Shown here: positions 1-9,008 of the stretch, piece by piece
How positions within the stretch are numbered: position 1 is the stretch's first letter
Layout: each line of letters begins with the position of its first letter
Assembly (NCBI GenBank): GCA_030430075.1
Contig: JAUIGN010000034.1
Coordinates: 1-64,000, forward strand
DNA length: 64,000 nt
Source of the DNA: a bacterium
Lineage (GTDB): Bacteria; Planctomycetota; Planctomycetia; Pirellulales; Pirellulaceae
Direction: 5' to 3'
Program-made: the position numbers and the translations under genes
Notes under the pieces: model-generated
Told to the model about the DNA's origin: nothing
What the model saw: the letters and a program-made list of their open reading frames with translations, nothing else
Databases searched by the model: none

Positions 1-301
1 TCACTCCGTTGCAGGCCCAGATTGCCAAGTGGTTCGGCTTCGCGCCTACACAGTACGGCGCCTGAAGCCCGTTGCCGCCGTCAGGAAATTCGCAGAAAAT
101 GATCCCCGATAGTGCGGAAAGTGCGATCAATGGGACGAGAGGGAACTTGTTATCGTTGATAAAGCCCAACACGACACCCCCAACTGCCCCGATGAACATC
201 GTCGCCCAAATCGAGGCCAAGCCACGCGTGATCCCTGCCCAGAATTCTATTTTCTTCGGATCTGCATTGTCCTTGGTTGGTTTACTCGTCTCAGATTTCA
301 T
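1..301 (-). CDS. Partial small membrane protein (3' end outside window)
   Basis: Reading on the minus strand, an ATG at 301 opens a frame that stays open to the window edge (100 codons). A purine-rich stretch (GAGAG) lies about 10 nt upstream. The N-terminus is hydrophilic (MKSETSKPTKDNADPKK) and is followed by two hydrophobic stretches, roughly residues 24-55 (rich in G, A, I, V, F) and 62-75. This suggests a membrane protein with a short cytoplasmic N-terminus. The base composition is less GC-rich than the neighbouring genes. I do not recognise a family and the C-terminus is missing, so no function is assigned. Confidence 0.6.
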   Translation of the reverse strand, partial: MKSETSKPTKDNADPKKIEFWAGITRGLASIWATMFIGAVGGVVLGFINDNKFPLVPLIALSALSGIIFCEFPDGGNGLQAPYCVGAKPNHLAIWACNGV

Positions 302-812
302 CGTGATATTCTCTCTGGATCAACGAATCTCGGATGTTTCAAGTGTCTCAGTTTCCGGGATCAAGTCGGATCGATCTCAGCCGTTGGGCGTTCGCCCACG
401 GTTCCGTTGATCGCCGGACAAACCGGACGTTTCCGCGTTCCGGCTGAGATGCGCGGCTCATTGGGTGAGTAGACCCCAATGGTCTACGACCCATCGACCT
501 GCACTGGACTGTCGTTCGTTCACCAATCATCGGGATTACCGGCAGCTCAACCATCATCGGAGGCGTTCGTTGTAGGGTGAGAAGACAGCGTTAGCAATAT
601 GCACGCTGCCCAACCTTTCGCCGTGAACGCCACCGATTACGCGAACAGCATGTTCTGCCTGCTATCGGTTGCAACGACCGGCGGCCGCAAGAGAACTTTC
701 TGCGGCGCGGCGATGAACCGAACGGCGAGCAGAAGCAGAGTGATCCCAGGGTGAGGTGAAAAAGATGTGTTCCGTCGACATATTCCACGGGGCAGCCGCC
801 GATCGGTTTCGG
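302..812. other. Intergenic region with one R1 repeat, no gene seen
   Basis: These 511 bases separate two minus-strand genes. The short open frames here have no plausible protein character. The left half holds an R1 repeat at about 374-456. The right half (about 540-812) shows nothing I can name. Confidence 0.6.
374..456 (+). repeat. R1 dispersed intergenic repeat, copy 1
   Basis: This copy contains CAGCCGTTGGGCGTTCGCCC, then ACGGTTCCGTTGATCGCCG, then ACCGGACG...CGCGTTCCGG. The same sequence order recurs at about 8880, 12664, 19145, 30781, 38658 and 57166. Two potential hairpins are present: GGGCGTTCGCCC, and CCGGACG paired with CGTTCCGG. Confidence 0.75.
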
Positions 813-2159
813 TTACACCTCCCAGCCCTGACGGTAGGTGCGCCGCAGCCTTTGGTTGGCCCTCTCATGGTCGACTCCATCATCGCCGCCAAACTGGCCC
901 CGCTCGTAGTCCCACCGGAGTTGCCCGTTGCAGACCAGCCCGATGTTCCCCAGCAGGCATGTTTCCGTCAACCGGGCTCCATAGTCGAAGTCGGAACTTG
1001 TCGGGCGATTCGCTTTGCAGGCTCGCACCCATTCTTCATGATGGCCGGGCGACGGCGGCAAGTACGGTTTCGGAAGTGTGATCGAATCGCCGGGCCGATT
1101 CGGAATCACGATGGGCGATCCGCCGTAGTCCGGCGCAAACAGCCTGGCACGCTCGCCTAGAAACAACACACCATTACCGGGCAATCGATCCGTCCCTGCG
1201 ATGTCCGGCGGCGGTTGCCGTTGTCCGTCGTACCAGACAAGCCGGACGGCCGGGCGGCTGTCGCGTTCTGGAAATGTGAATCGTACCGTGCTCGAGGCAG
1301 GAAAGGTGTCCGGCCCACAGGGTGTCCCGGCGGCGCTAACGTGGGTCGGTGCGACTAGCTTGAGCGCCCAGAAGACCGGGTCCAGCAAATGGGGACCCAT
1401 GTCACCCAAGGTTCCGCAGCCGAAGTCGCGCCATCCGCGCCAACCGCGGGGATGGTAGATCTCGTGATACGCGCGGTGTGGCGCGGGTCCGAGCCAGAGG
1501 TCCCAATCCAGGTAGGCCGGGACCGGCTGAGCGTCCGCGGGGCGTGGGGTCCCCTGGGGCCAGATCGGACGGTTCGTCCAGGCATGGACTTCGGCCACGT
1601 CGCCAATCGCTCCGGATTGAACGATCTCTGCCGCGCGGCGATACCCGTCACTGGCATGATGGTGGTTCCCCATCTGGGTTACCACCTGGTGTTGCCGCGC
1701 GGTCCTGGCCAGTTGACGGACTTCCCATACCGAGTGCGCCAGCGGTTTCTCACAGTAGACATGCAGTCCCCGCCGCATGGCCAACGTGGCCGCCAGGAAA
1801 TGCGTGTGATCGGGCGTACTGATGACGGCGGCGTCGAGGTCGTTCAGTTCCAATGCCTCCCGGAGGTCAGCAAAAATGCGTGCGGCCGGGAATCGTGCCT
1901 TCATCGGTGCCAGCAATTCCTGGTCAACATCACACAGGGCGACGATCTCCTCGGCGGAAAACGAGGCCAGGTTGGATGCCCCCCGGTTGCCGACGCCGAT
2001 CGCGGCGAGCCGGATTCTCTGCAGGGGGGATGTGGAAGGGGCACTTTGCGTTTCGGTCCAAAACCCGGCCTGGACCGTGACGGCGGTGGCCGCCACAGAT
2101 TGCCGCAACCAGCGACGACGATTGACCTGCGCGGGCCGGTTCAACTCAGTCTTGGGCAT
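813..2159 (-). CDS. Gfo/Idh/MocA-family oxidoreductase, Tat-exported
   Basis: The 448-residue product begins with a twin-arginine-type leader (VNRRRWLRQSVAATAVTV at about residues 13-30), so export is likely. A Rossmann segment follows (IRLAAIGVGNRGASN at about 48-62). Family hallmarks come next: the DAAVISTPDHTHF and YCEKPLAHS motifs, the latter carrying the EKP lysine, and MGNHHHASDGYRRA. This matches planctomycete oxidoreductases with a Gfo/Idh/MocA N-terminal domain and a bacterial C-terminal domain. Members act NAD(P)-dependently on sugars, inositols or glycosides, and the substrate cannot be read from sequence. The ATG at 2159 is supported by the leader position. It is monocistronic, with its 5' end facing rsmG. 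Confidence 0.88.
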   Translation of the reverse strand: MPKTELNRPAQVNRRRWLRQSVAATAVTVQAGFWTETQSAPSTSPLQRIRLAAIGVGNRGASNLASFSAEEIVALCDVDQELLAPMKARFPAARIFADLREALELNDLDAAVISTPDHTHFLAATLAMRRGLHVYCEKPLAHSVWEVRQLARTARQHQVVTQMGNHHHASDGYRRAAEIVQSGAIGDVAEVHAWTNRPIWPQGTPRPADAQPVPAYLDWDLWLGPAPHRAYHEIYHPRGWRGWRDFGCGTLGDMGPHLLDPVFWALKLVAPTHVSAAGTPCGPDTFPASSTVRFTFPERDSRPAVRLVWYDGQRQPPPDIAGTDRLPGNGVLFLGERARLFAPDYGGSPIVIPNRPGDSITLPKPYLPPSPGHHEEWVRACKANRPTSSDFDYGARLTETCLLGNIGLVCNGQLRWDYERGQFGGDDGVDHERANQRLRRTYRQGWEV

Positions 2160-2430
2160 GACGTTGAGGAAAACGCCGCAACCCCCAGGGGTGGGATGGA
2201 CGGTTTCAGGATGGGCTGACCTATGGGAAGTGTGCGGGATCGACTATTCTCTGAAGGGTACCCCGGCCGCTCAGGATGGGCAAACGGTCACGATCCGCGG
2301 CGGATATCGGCCGGCGCCGCGCCCGTCGGTACCGCAGTTGGCCGCCGGCCAGCCCACCGTTCTGGCCGATTCACCTCGTTTCCCTGACCCCGGTGCGCGG
2401 CAGCATCGACCGCCTCGACACGCTCACACC

Positions 2431-3084
2431 ATGCCGGAACCTGCGATTTCATCCAATTTCTCCGCTCAACTCGCCAAGCATGGGATCGAGTTGGATGGCC
2501 CCGTGCTGGCGCAACTGAACCGCTATTGTGAGCTCTTGTGGGACTGGAATTCGAAGCTGAATCTGACGCGGCACACCGATTTCGAGAAGTTCGTGGGGCG
2601 GGACCTGGTCGACACACTGCACCTGGCCGAGTTGATTGAGCCGGGCGAGCGGGTGTTGGACGTCGGGAGCGGCGGAGGCGTTCCCGGCATCGTGCTGGCC
2701 CTGTTGCGTCCCGATGTGCAGGTGTCACTTTGCGAATCAGTGGTCAAGAAGGCCGATGCGCTGAAGCGGATCTGCAGCGAACTCCAGTTGGACGTACCGG
2801 TTTACCCGATTCGTGTCGAGCAGGTATTGAGCGAGCAATCGTTCGATGCGCTGACGGCTCGAGCCGTGGGGTCGCTGGCGAAGATGCTCAAGTGGCTGGA
2901 GCCGCATTGGGATTCATTCGACCGCTTGTTGGCGTTTAAGGGGCCGCGCTGGGTGGCCGAGCGGGGCGAAGCGCGGCACCTGGGCTTTTTTAATACCCTC
3001 CAATTGCGACAGGCTGCCCGCTACGACATGCCGGGAACGTCCTCGCAGAGCGTCATCCTCAAGATCTGGCCGAAGGACGAATAA
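2431..3084 (+). CDS. rsmG: 16S rRNA (guanine-527-N7) methyltransferase RsmG
   Basis: The product methylates N7 of G527 in 16S rRNA using SAM. Starting at ATG 2431 it has 217 residues, the usual RsmG length. The open frame extends further upstream, but that part is low-complexity antisense of the preceding gene. Diagnostic features are YCELLWDWNSKLNLTR near the N-terminus, RDLVDTLHLAELIEPGE, the SAM-binding motif VLDVGSGGGVPGIVLAL, and LTARAVGSLAKMLKWLEP followed by FKGP in the C-terminal half. It lies about 100 bp upstream of cysD on the same strand. Planctomycete rsmG is often away from gidA, and no chromosome-origin genes are visible here. Confidence 0.92.
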   Translation: MPEPAISSNFSAQLAKHGIELDGPVLAQLNRYCELLWDWNSKLNLTRHTDFEKFVGRDLVDTLHLAELIEPGERVLDVGSGGGVPGIVLALLRPDVQVSLCESVVKKADALKRICSELQLDVPVYPIRVEQVLSEQSFDALTARAVGSLAKMLKWLEPHWDSFDRLLAFKGPRWVAERGEARHLGFFNTLQLRQAARYDMPGTSSQSVILKIWPKDE

Positions 3085-3186
3085 TCGCCGCGTACTCTCC
3101 CCGGTCCGCACCATCCCCCCTTTCGCAATTCGTCACGGGTAGAAAATAATCGCTAACTTCCATTCCGACCAACTCCCCAACCGCCC

Positions 3187-4098
3187 ATGTCCAGCTACCA
3201 ACTGACGCATCTCAAGCAGCTTGAGGCCGAAAGCATTCACATCATTCGTGAGGTGGCGGCCGAGTTTCACAATCCGGTCATGTTGTATTCGATCGGGAAA
3301 GACTCGTCCGTCATGGTCCGTCTGGCGGAGAAGGCCTTCGCGCCCGCGAAGCCGCCCTTTCCCCTACTGCACGTCGATACGACCTGGAAGTTTCGGGAGA
3401 TGATCGAGTTTCGCACGAACTACGCGATCAAAGAGCTCGGCCTGGAAGTCCTGGTCTACACCAATAAAGAGGGTCTCAAACACGGTTTGCACCCGCTGGA
3501 CGACAGCGAAAAGCATACGGAATTGATGAAGACAGACGCCTTGAAGCAGGCCTTGGACAAGTACGGCTTTGATGCAGCGTTCGGCGGCGCCCGGCGAGAC
3601 GAAGAAAAGTCGCGTGCCAAGGAACGGGTCTTCTCGTTTCGTGACAAGTCGCATCGGTGGGACCCCAAGAACCAACGTCCCGAGCTTTGGAACCTTTACA
3701 ACACGCGGGTCAACAAGGGAGAAAGCATCCGCGTGTTTCCCCTTTCGAATTGGACCGAACTGGATGTCTGGCAGTACATCCATCTGGAGAAGATTCCGAT
3801 CGTGCCGCTGTACTTCGCCAAGCGTCGCCCGATCGTCCACCGGGGGGGCACCATGATCCTGGTCGACGACGACCGCCTCGAATTGGAACCCGGCGAAGTG
3901 CCGGAGATGCGGGAAGTCCGCTTTCGCACGTTGGGATGCTATCCGCTCTCCGGCGCTGTCGATTCCACGGCGCGGACCTTGCCGGAAATCATCCAGGAGA
4001 TGCTGCTCTGCAAGACTTCCGAACGGCAGGGACGACTGATCGACCAGGATGAAGGCGGCGCCGGCATGGAGGAGAAGAAGAAGCGAGGCTATTTCTGA
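3187..4098 (+). CDS. cysD: Sulfate adenylyltransferase subunit 2 (CysD)
   Basis: This is the small catalytic subunit of ATP sulfurylase, which forms adenosine 5'-phosphosulfate (APS) from ATP and sulfate together with the CysN GTPase. The 303-residue length is normal. It shows the PP-loop-type motif SIGKDSSVMVRLAEKAF (about residues 36-52), PLLHVDTTWKFREMI, the GGARRDEEKSRAKERVFSFR block and RVFPLSNWTELDVWQYI. The end (EEKKKRGYF) is the usual CysD C-terminus. It is followed after 159 bp by cysNC on the same strand, so the two probably form one assimilatory sulfate-activation operon. No upstream riboswitch was recognised. Confidence 0.97.
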   Translation: MSSYQLTHLKQLEAESIHIIREVAAEFHNPVMLYSIGKDSSVMVRLAEKAFAPAKPPFPLLHVDTTWKFREMIEFRTNYAIKELGLEVLVYTNKEGLKHGLHPLDDSEKHTELMKTDALKQALDKYGFDAAFGGARRDEEKSRAKERVFSFRDKSHRWDPKNQRPELWNLYNTRVNKGESIRVFPLSNWTELDVWQYIHLEKIPIVPLYFAKRRPIVHRGGTMILVDDDRLELEPGEVPEMREVRFRTLGCYPLSGAVDSTARTLPEIIQEMLLCKTSERQGRLIDQDEGGAGMEEKKKRGYF

Positions 4099-4257
4099 TG
4101 CCGGGAACGTCCGCCGCCAGCAGCGACGTTGCCTGAAAAACGCACAGGTTCCGCCTGCTTCTGGACGCCGGGCGTCCGACGCCGACCATCCCCTGCCGCC
4201 CCACCGATCCGGCCATTCACCGCACCCCGAGAACTCGTTGCGAAACCACGAACCGCC

Positions 4258-6195
4258 ATGTCACACCAGTCTGAACTGATCGCTTCCGACATCGACGCCT
4301 ACCTGGCGCAGCACGAACGCAAAGAGCTGCTCCGGTTTCTTACCTGCGGGAGCGTCGACGACGGCAAGAGCACGTTGATTGGCCGGCTCTTTTTTGACGC
4401 CAAGCTGATCTATGAAGATACGCTGAAGACCCTGGAACAGGATTCGGCCAGCGTCGGCACGACCGGCGGCGACTTCGATCCGGCCCTCTTTACCGACGGT
4501 CTCAAGGCGGAACGTGAACAGGGCATCACGATCGACGTCGCCTACCGCTACTTCTCCACGGCCAAGCGGAAGTTCATTATTGCCGACACGCCGGGGCACG
4601 AGCAGTACACGAGGAACATGGCGACCGGCGCGTCCACGTGTGACCTGGCGATCATCCTGGTTGATGCCCGGCACGGCGTCGTGGAACAAACCAAGCGGCA
4701 CAGTTTCATCGTGTCGTTGCTTGGCATCAAGCACGTGATGGTGGCGGTCAACAAGATGGACCTGGTGGACTATTCGCAAGACGTCTTTGACCAGATCTGC
4801 TCGGACTACAAGGGCTTTGCCGAGCGGCTGAACATACCCGATCTGCACTTCATCCCGATCTCGGCGTTGCTGGGCGACAACATCGTCGACGCCAGCAAGA
4901 AGATGCCCTGGTATCACGGAACGACGTTGATGAGCTTCCTGGACGCTGTCTACATCGGTTCCGACCGCAACCTGGAAGACTTCCGCTTCCCGGTCCAGTA
5001 CGTCAATCGGCCCCATCTCGATTTTCGCGGCTTTTGCGGCACCATTGCCTCGGGCATTGTACGCCGGGGGGACGAGATCATCGTGCTGCCTTCACGGCAG
5101 AAGAGCCGCATCAAGTCGATCGAGACCTTCGACGGCCAACGCGACGAGGCCTTCACGCCGGAGTCGGTCACGTTGACGCTGGAAGACGAGGTTGACGCGA
5201 GCCGCGGCGATATGATCGTCCGACCAGGCAACGTGCCCAGGCTGGAACAGAAGTTTGACGCCATGATCGTCTGGATGGACGAGGAGGCGTTGGTTCCCGG
5301 CAAGCCGTACATCTTCAAACATACCGCCAAGAACGTCACCGGCACCGTCAACACCTTGCGTTACCGGGTGGACGTGAACACGCTGCACCGGCAAGATACG
5401 CCGACGCTTAGCATGAACGAAATCGGCCGCTGTGCCGTCTCTTTGAACGAGCCGATCTGTTTCGATCGCTACAAGCGGAACCGTAATACCGGGTCGTTCA
5501 TCATCATCGACAGGTTGCGAAACGTGACGCTCGGCGCCGGCATGATCCTCGACCGGGTCACAGGAGACCAGCAGGCTGCCCACTGGGACGACGAGCCGCA
5601 GAGCGCGACCCTGCATACGGAAATCAGTAACGTTTCGATGGAAGAGCGTGAGGCCCGGTTTGGCCAGCTTCCCGTCACGATTCTGATCACCGGCCTGGCG
5701 GGCTCCGGCAAGACAACCACCGCCTATGCACTGGAACGGAGGCTGTTCGACATGGGGCGGGCGGCGACGGTCCTGGACGGCCAGAACATGCGTCGCGGAA
5801 TCAGCAAGGGTCTGGGCTTCAGTTCCGACGAACGATCCGAGAATCTCCGCCGCAGTGCCGAGGTTGCCAAGTGCGTCAACGAGGCGGGGTTGATCTGCGT
5901 GGCGGCGTTCCTGGCGCCCAGTGACGACGTCCGTAAGCGGGCGGGTGAGGTCGTCGGGAAGGACCGATTTCTGGTCGTCCATCTCTCGGCGCCCCTCGAA
6001 GTCTGCCGTGAGCGAGATACCGACGGGCATTACAAAATGGCCGATGCGGGCGAGATCTCCCGCCTCCCCGGTGTCTCTGCGCCCTATGACGTGCCGACCG
6101 ACGCGGATCTCGTGCTCCCCACGCATGAGCTGCCCGTGGATCAATGCGTTGATCGGATCATCGAGTTGCTCGAGCAACGGAAGGTGATCGGTTAG
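4258..6195 (+). CDS. cysNC: Bifunctional sulfate adenylyltransferase subunit 1 / APS kinase (CysNC)
   Basis: The start is ATG 4258 (MSHQSELIASDI), giving 645 residues. The open frame extends 43 codons upstream, but that part has no CysN similarity. The N-terminal two-thirds is the CysN GTPase: G1 CGSVDDGKST, the G2 region EQGITIDVAYRYFST, G3 DTPGHEQYTRNMATGAS and G4 NKMDLV, followed by translation-factor-like beta barrels. From about residue 465 an APS kinase domain begins with P-loop GLAGSGKTTTA and the GFSSDERSENLRRSAEVAK block. The kinase makes PAPS from APS. The usual LDGDN(V/M)R motif here reads LDGQNMRRGI, so the second Asp is replaced by Gln. With cysD it forms the sulfate-activation unit. 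Confidence 0.95.
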   Translation: MSHQSELIASDIDAYLAQHERKELLRFLTCGSVDDGKSTLIGRLFFDAKLIYEDTLKTLEQDSASVGTTGGDFDPALFTDGLKAEREQGITIDVAYRYFSTAKRKFIIADTPGHEQYTRNMATGASTCDLAIILVDARHGVVEQTKRHSFIVSLLGIKHVMVAVNKMDLVDYSQDVFDQICSDYKGFAERLNIPDLHFIPISALLGDNIVDASKKMPWYHGTTLMSFLDAVYIGSDRNLEDFRFPVQYVNRPHLDFRGFCGTIASGIVRRGDEIIVLPSRQKSRIKSIETFDGQRDEAFTPESVTLTLEDEVDASRGDMIVRPGNVPRLEQKFDAMIVWMDEEALVPGKPYIFKHTAKNVTGTVNTLRYRVDVNTLHRQDTPTLSMNEIGRCAVSLNEPICFDRYKRNRNTGSFIIIDRLRNVTLGAGMILDRVTGDQQAAHWDDEPQSATLHTEISNVSMEEREARFGQLPVTILITGLAGSGKTTTAYALERRLFDMGRAATVLDGQNMRRGISKGLGFSSDERSENLRRSAEVAKCVNEAGLICVAAFLAPSDDVRKRAGEVVGKDRFLVVHLSAPLEVCRERDTDGHYKMADAGEISRLPGVSAPYDVPTDADLVLPTHELPVDQCVDRIIELLEQRKVIG

Positions 6196-6362
6196 GTTGC
6201 TGGCCGGATCGAGAACCGGTTTAACGGCCGAATCTGCGACCTCCCGGTCTTAACGGCGTTTCTATTTCACCTCAGCGCGACGATAATCGTCGTTGGTGGT
6301 TGGGCAGTGACGCAAATCGGCCGGGGATGACGTCGTAATGAAGCGAGGGAGGAGAGCAGATC

Positions 6363-7406
6363 ATGGCGCAGCGATCCACAGAGCGCGTGGAGGTAACAAC
6401 GAACCGTTGCCCGCCGGGCGGCCTGTCGCGTCGAGCGATGTTGGGAGGAACCGCGGTCGCCGCGGTCGCCGGCTGCTGCCCAGCGATTGGGCGGGCCGAC
6501 AAACCGCCTGCCGGCAGGCACCGCGCATCCTGCACGTTGGGCTTCAGCACCTATGGCATGCAGGGCATCCGAACGGAGCGGGCGATCGAGACACTGGGCC
6601 AGATCGGATTCGACTCGGTCGAAGTGGCGGTTCGTGACGGCTGGGATGCGGATTCCAAGCAATTGGAACCGCGGCGACGGCAGTCGATTCGATCGCTGCT
6701 GAGCAGCTCAGGCATCCAGTTGACCTCCTTGATGGAGCATGTCTATCCGAGCGACCCGCGCCAACAAGCGATCGCCCTGGAACGCCTGCGGTTGGCGGCG
6801 GGCGTAGCCCACGATTTGTCGCCGGCGGCACCACCCCACATTCAAACGGTGCTTGGCGGCGGAGATTTTGGCCGGGTCAAGCATCAACTGTGCGATCGGT
6901 TGGCCGAATGGGTCAAGGTGGCGGACGCCACCGATACGTTGATTGCAATCAAACCTCATCGCGGTGGAGTCGTTTCGCAGCCGGCCGAAGCGGTCTGGTT
7001 GATCGAACAGCTTGGGAAGCCCTCCCGGTTGCGGATGGTGTACGATTACAGCCATTACGCGTTTCGCGATTTGCCCATGGCGGAAACCATCCGCACCGCG
7101 CTGCCCTACACCCAGTACATTGCCGTCAAGGACGCCGTTCGGCGCGACGGAAAGGTGAGTTTCCAGCTGCCGGGACAGGCTGGCACGATCGACTTCGTCG
7201 GACTGCTCAAGCAATTCTCCGCCGGCGGCTACCACGGAGACATCAATTGTGAAGTGAGCAGCATGATCTGGCAGCAGCCAGGATACGACCCGGTTGCGGC
7301 TGCCCGGACATGCTATGCGAACCTGGCCCGGGCTTTCGAAAAGGCCCACGTCGAGCGTCCCGATCGCCGGGCAGGTCGCGGCCAGGCGGGCAGGACAGGC
7401 GTTTAA
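6363..7406 (+). CDS. Sugar phosphate isomerase/epimerase-like TIM-barrel protein, Tat-exported
   Basis: The ATG at 6363 is preceded by a strong GGAGGAG ribosome-binding site. The 347-residue product has a Tat-type leader (LSRRAMLGGTAVAAVAGCC, about residues 20-38). The mature part has xylose-isomerase/AP-endonuclease-2-like signatures: LGFSTYGMQGIRTERAIETL, IGFDSVEVAV, IAIKPHRGGV, MVYDYSHYAF and a late GYHGDINCEVSSMIW. Such secreted barrels are abundant in planctomycetes beside carbohydrate degradation genes, and their substrates are mostly unknown. A Cys-Cys at the leader end might allow lipid attachment, but the lipobox is not convincing. It probably stands alone, between cysNC and a hydrolase gene. 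Confidence 0.82.
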   Translation: MAQRSTERVEVTTNRCPPGGLSRRAMLGGTAVAAVAGCCPAIGRADKPPAGRHRASCTLGFSTYGMQGIRTERAIETLGQIGFDSVEVAVRDGWDADSKQLEPRRRQSIRSLLSSSGIQLTSLMEHVYPSDPRQQAIALERLRLAAGVAHDLSPAAPPHIQTVLGGGDFGRVKHQLCDRLAEWVKVADATDTLIAIKPHRGGVVSQPAEAVWLIEQLGKPSRLRMVYDYSHYAFRDLPMAETIRTALPYTQYIAVKDAVRRDGKVSFQLPGQAGTIDFVGLLKQFSAGGYHGDINCEVSSMIWQQPGYDPVAAARTCYANLARAFEKAHVERPDRRAGRGQAGRTGV

Positions 7407-7559
7407 TTCCGGTCGCCCAGCCGGCGGGCGGCGCGGGGAGCTCGCGTGCTCGCGTGAGTGCCGGGCATTTCAGTCTTGAGCCGCTCTGCGGATTGGGGTA
7501 CAAGTCGCCCCGATGCTTGATTATCGTCCGCATCCCGAGCGGGCCGCAGGTGGCCGGCG

Positions 7560-8684
7560 ATGACTGACTGGGGCGATCCATCCTCCGCCGGGCGTTCTTC
7601 GCGGCTGGGTGGCTCGCCGAGCAAACCGGATGCGAAGACCTATCGGACAAGGGCTGGGGCGATCGACGGCTTACATCACATTGTTGAGCGCTTCCCCCCC
7701 TTTCGACCGCATGGTCTGTTGCGGAACGGCCATATTCAGACCATGGCCGGTATCGTCCAGTCTGGCAACCGGTTTCCCTATCGGGCGACTCCGCTCGAGA
7801 TTCGCTTGCCGGACGGCGACGTCACGGTGATGCACGAGGATCGTCCTTTCGGTTGGCGGCCGACGTCACCCACGGCCGTCCTGGTGCACGGCCTGACCGG
7901 TTGTCATCGTAGTCCCTACATGGTGCATGCCGCGGCGCGGCTCAACGACGCGGGAGTTCGGACGTTTCGGTTGGACATGAGATCGTGCGGCGCCGCAGAA
8001 GGCCTCTCTCGAATGCCCTACCACGCAGGATGTTCGGACGACCTGCTGGCGGCGCTGCGAGTGGTTGCCAAACGATGCCCTGTGTCTCCGATCAGCGTCA
8101 TCGGGTACTCGATCGGCGGCAACGTGGCCTTGAAAATGGCCGGCGAAAACCCGCTCCGCCTTCCGCCTCAACTCCGCCGGATGGTCGTCGTCAGTCCGCC
8201 CATTGACCTGCAGCATTGTGTCGATCGGTTGTCGCGCGGTCTCGCCCGCTTCTACGATCGCTACCTGGCCATGACTCATCATCGGCACTTGCTCCGCACC
8301 CAGCTTCTGGTCCGGCACGCTCCAAACCTGGTCGCGGCCCTCCGACCCCGGGGCCAGCGAGGATTTGACGCAGGCTACACATCAACGGTGTGGGGATTCG
8401 AATCGGTCGAGCAGTTCTACCAGGAGACCAGTTCATGTCACGTGGTGGGGAACGTCCGTGTGCCGACATTGCTGATCGCTTCGCGCGACGACCCCCTGGT
8501 TCCCTATCAGTTGCTTGAACCGCTCACCTCCCAGCCGGCCATTTCGGTCCATCTTTCCGATCACGGGGGACACCTGGGTTTTATCGGCCGGGCCGGTGCC
8601 GACGATGATCGCCGCTGGCTGGATTGGCGGATCGTCGATTTCATCACGGCCGCGGTGAACCGGGCAGGCGTCATGGTCGCCTAG
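7560..8684 (+). CDS. YheT-type alpha/beta hydrolase
   Basis: The 374-residue product matches the YheT/ABHD1-3-like hydrolase group. Evidence is the entry motif FPPFRPHGLLRNGHIQTMAG, the oxyanion region LVHGLTGCHRSPYM, MDMRSCG-like RLDMRSCGAAEGLSR, the nucleophile elbow GYSIGGNVALKMAG (Ser), a late acid in ASRDDPLVPY and a His in LSDHGGHLGFIGR. Members are predicted carboxylesterases, with physiological substrates unclear in bacteria. The ATG at 7560 gives about 45 residues before the conserved block, longer than usual, and no good Shine-Dalgarno is seen, so the true start may be downstream at a non-ATG codon. Confidence 0.85.
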   Translation: MTDWGDPSSAGRSSRLGGSPSKPDAKTYRTRAGAIDGLHHIVERFPPFRPHGLLRNGHIQTMAGIVQSGNRFPYRATPLEIRLPDGDVTVMHEDRPFGWRPTSPTAVLVHGLTGCHRSPYMVHAAARLNDAGVRTFRLDMRSCGAAEGLSRMPYHAGCSDDLLAALRVVAKRCPVSPISVIGYSIGGNVALKMAGENPLRLPPQLRRMVVVSPPIDLQHCVDRLSRGLARFYDRYLAMTHHRHLLRTQLLVRHAPNLVAALRPRGQRGFDAGYTSTVWGFESVEQFYQETSSCHVVGNVRVPTLLIASRDDPLVPYQLLEPLTSQPAISVHLSDHGGHLGFIGRAGADDDRRWLDWRIVDFITAAVNRAGVMVA

Positions 8685-8849
8685 GATGATGAGAACATCG
8701 AGTTCGGTGTTGATCGGCGCGCGGTCCGTAACGGCGCCCTCCGTCCGCAGAGCGAAAGACGATTCTCCATCAGCGAGCGACCGTTGGTCCGGGTCAGGTA
8801 ATCGTTTGCATCACGCAACTCCCTGCTGCCGAACTCCACACTTCCGTAG

Positions 8850-8866
8850 GTCATGCTGTGCATGAC
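8850..8866 (+). repeat. R2 palindromic repeat, copy 1
   Basis: GTCATGCTGTGCATGAC is a perfect 7-bp stem with a TGT loop, flanked by CTTCCGTAG on the left and ATTCCGGACGATC on the right. The same core occurs at 12485, 21954, 30911, 42124 and 57300, always between genes. Confidence 0.75.
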
Positions 8867-8879
8867 ATTCCGGACGATC

Positions 8880-8915
8880 AACCGAACCGTGGGCGATCGC
8901 CCAACGGCTGATGGA
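8880..8915 (-). repeat. R1 dispersed repeat, partial copy
   Basis: On the minus strand this reads CATCAGCCGTTGGGCGATCGCCCACGG and then TTCGGT. It includes the 12-bp perfect palindrome GGGCGATCGCCC. Only the first hairpin half of R1 is present, immediately beside an R2 copy. Confidence 0.65.
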
Positions 8916-9008
8916 TGGTCCGAGTTCGCGGCGGCAACATATCGAATCGCGGCGGGTTTCCGACCTCGTCGAAACGATTGACCGCGTGTCTCTCTGGTTT
9001 CTGATGAA

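Larger units (their letters stand above)
8685..9008. other. Convergent intergenic region with R2 and R1 repeats
   Basis: This 324-bp gap lies between the ends of two convergent genes. It contains the R2 palindrome at 8850-8866 and a partial R1 copy just beyond it. No coding sequence is supported. Confidence 0.6.

Noticed and set aside
756..1160. 134-codon open frame on the plus strand
   Set aside because: It is antisense to the Gfo/Idh/MocA gene and lacks a ribosome-binding site.
4163..4177. GGACGCCGGGCGTCC hairpin between cysD and cysNC
   Set aside because: It has no following T-run and may be a chance palindrome in GC-rich DNA, so it was not called as a terminator.
5092..6177. 361-codon open frame on the minus strand
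   Set aside because: It is antisense to cysNC, whose motifs are unambiguous.
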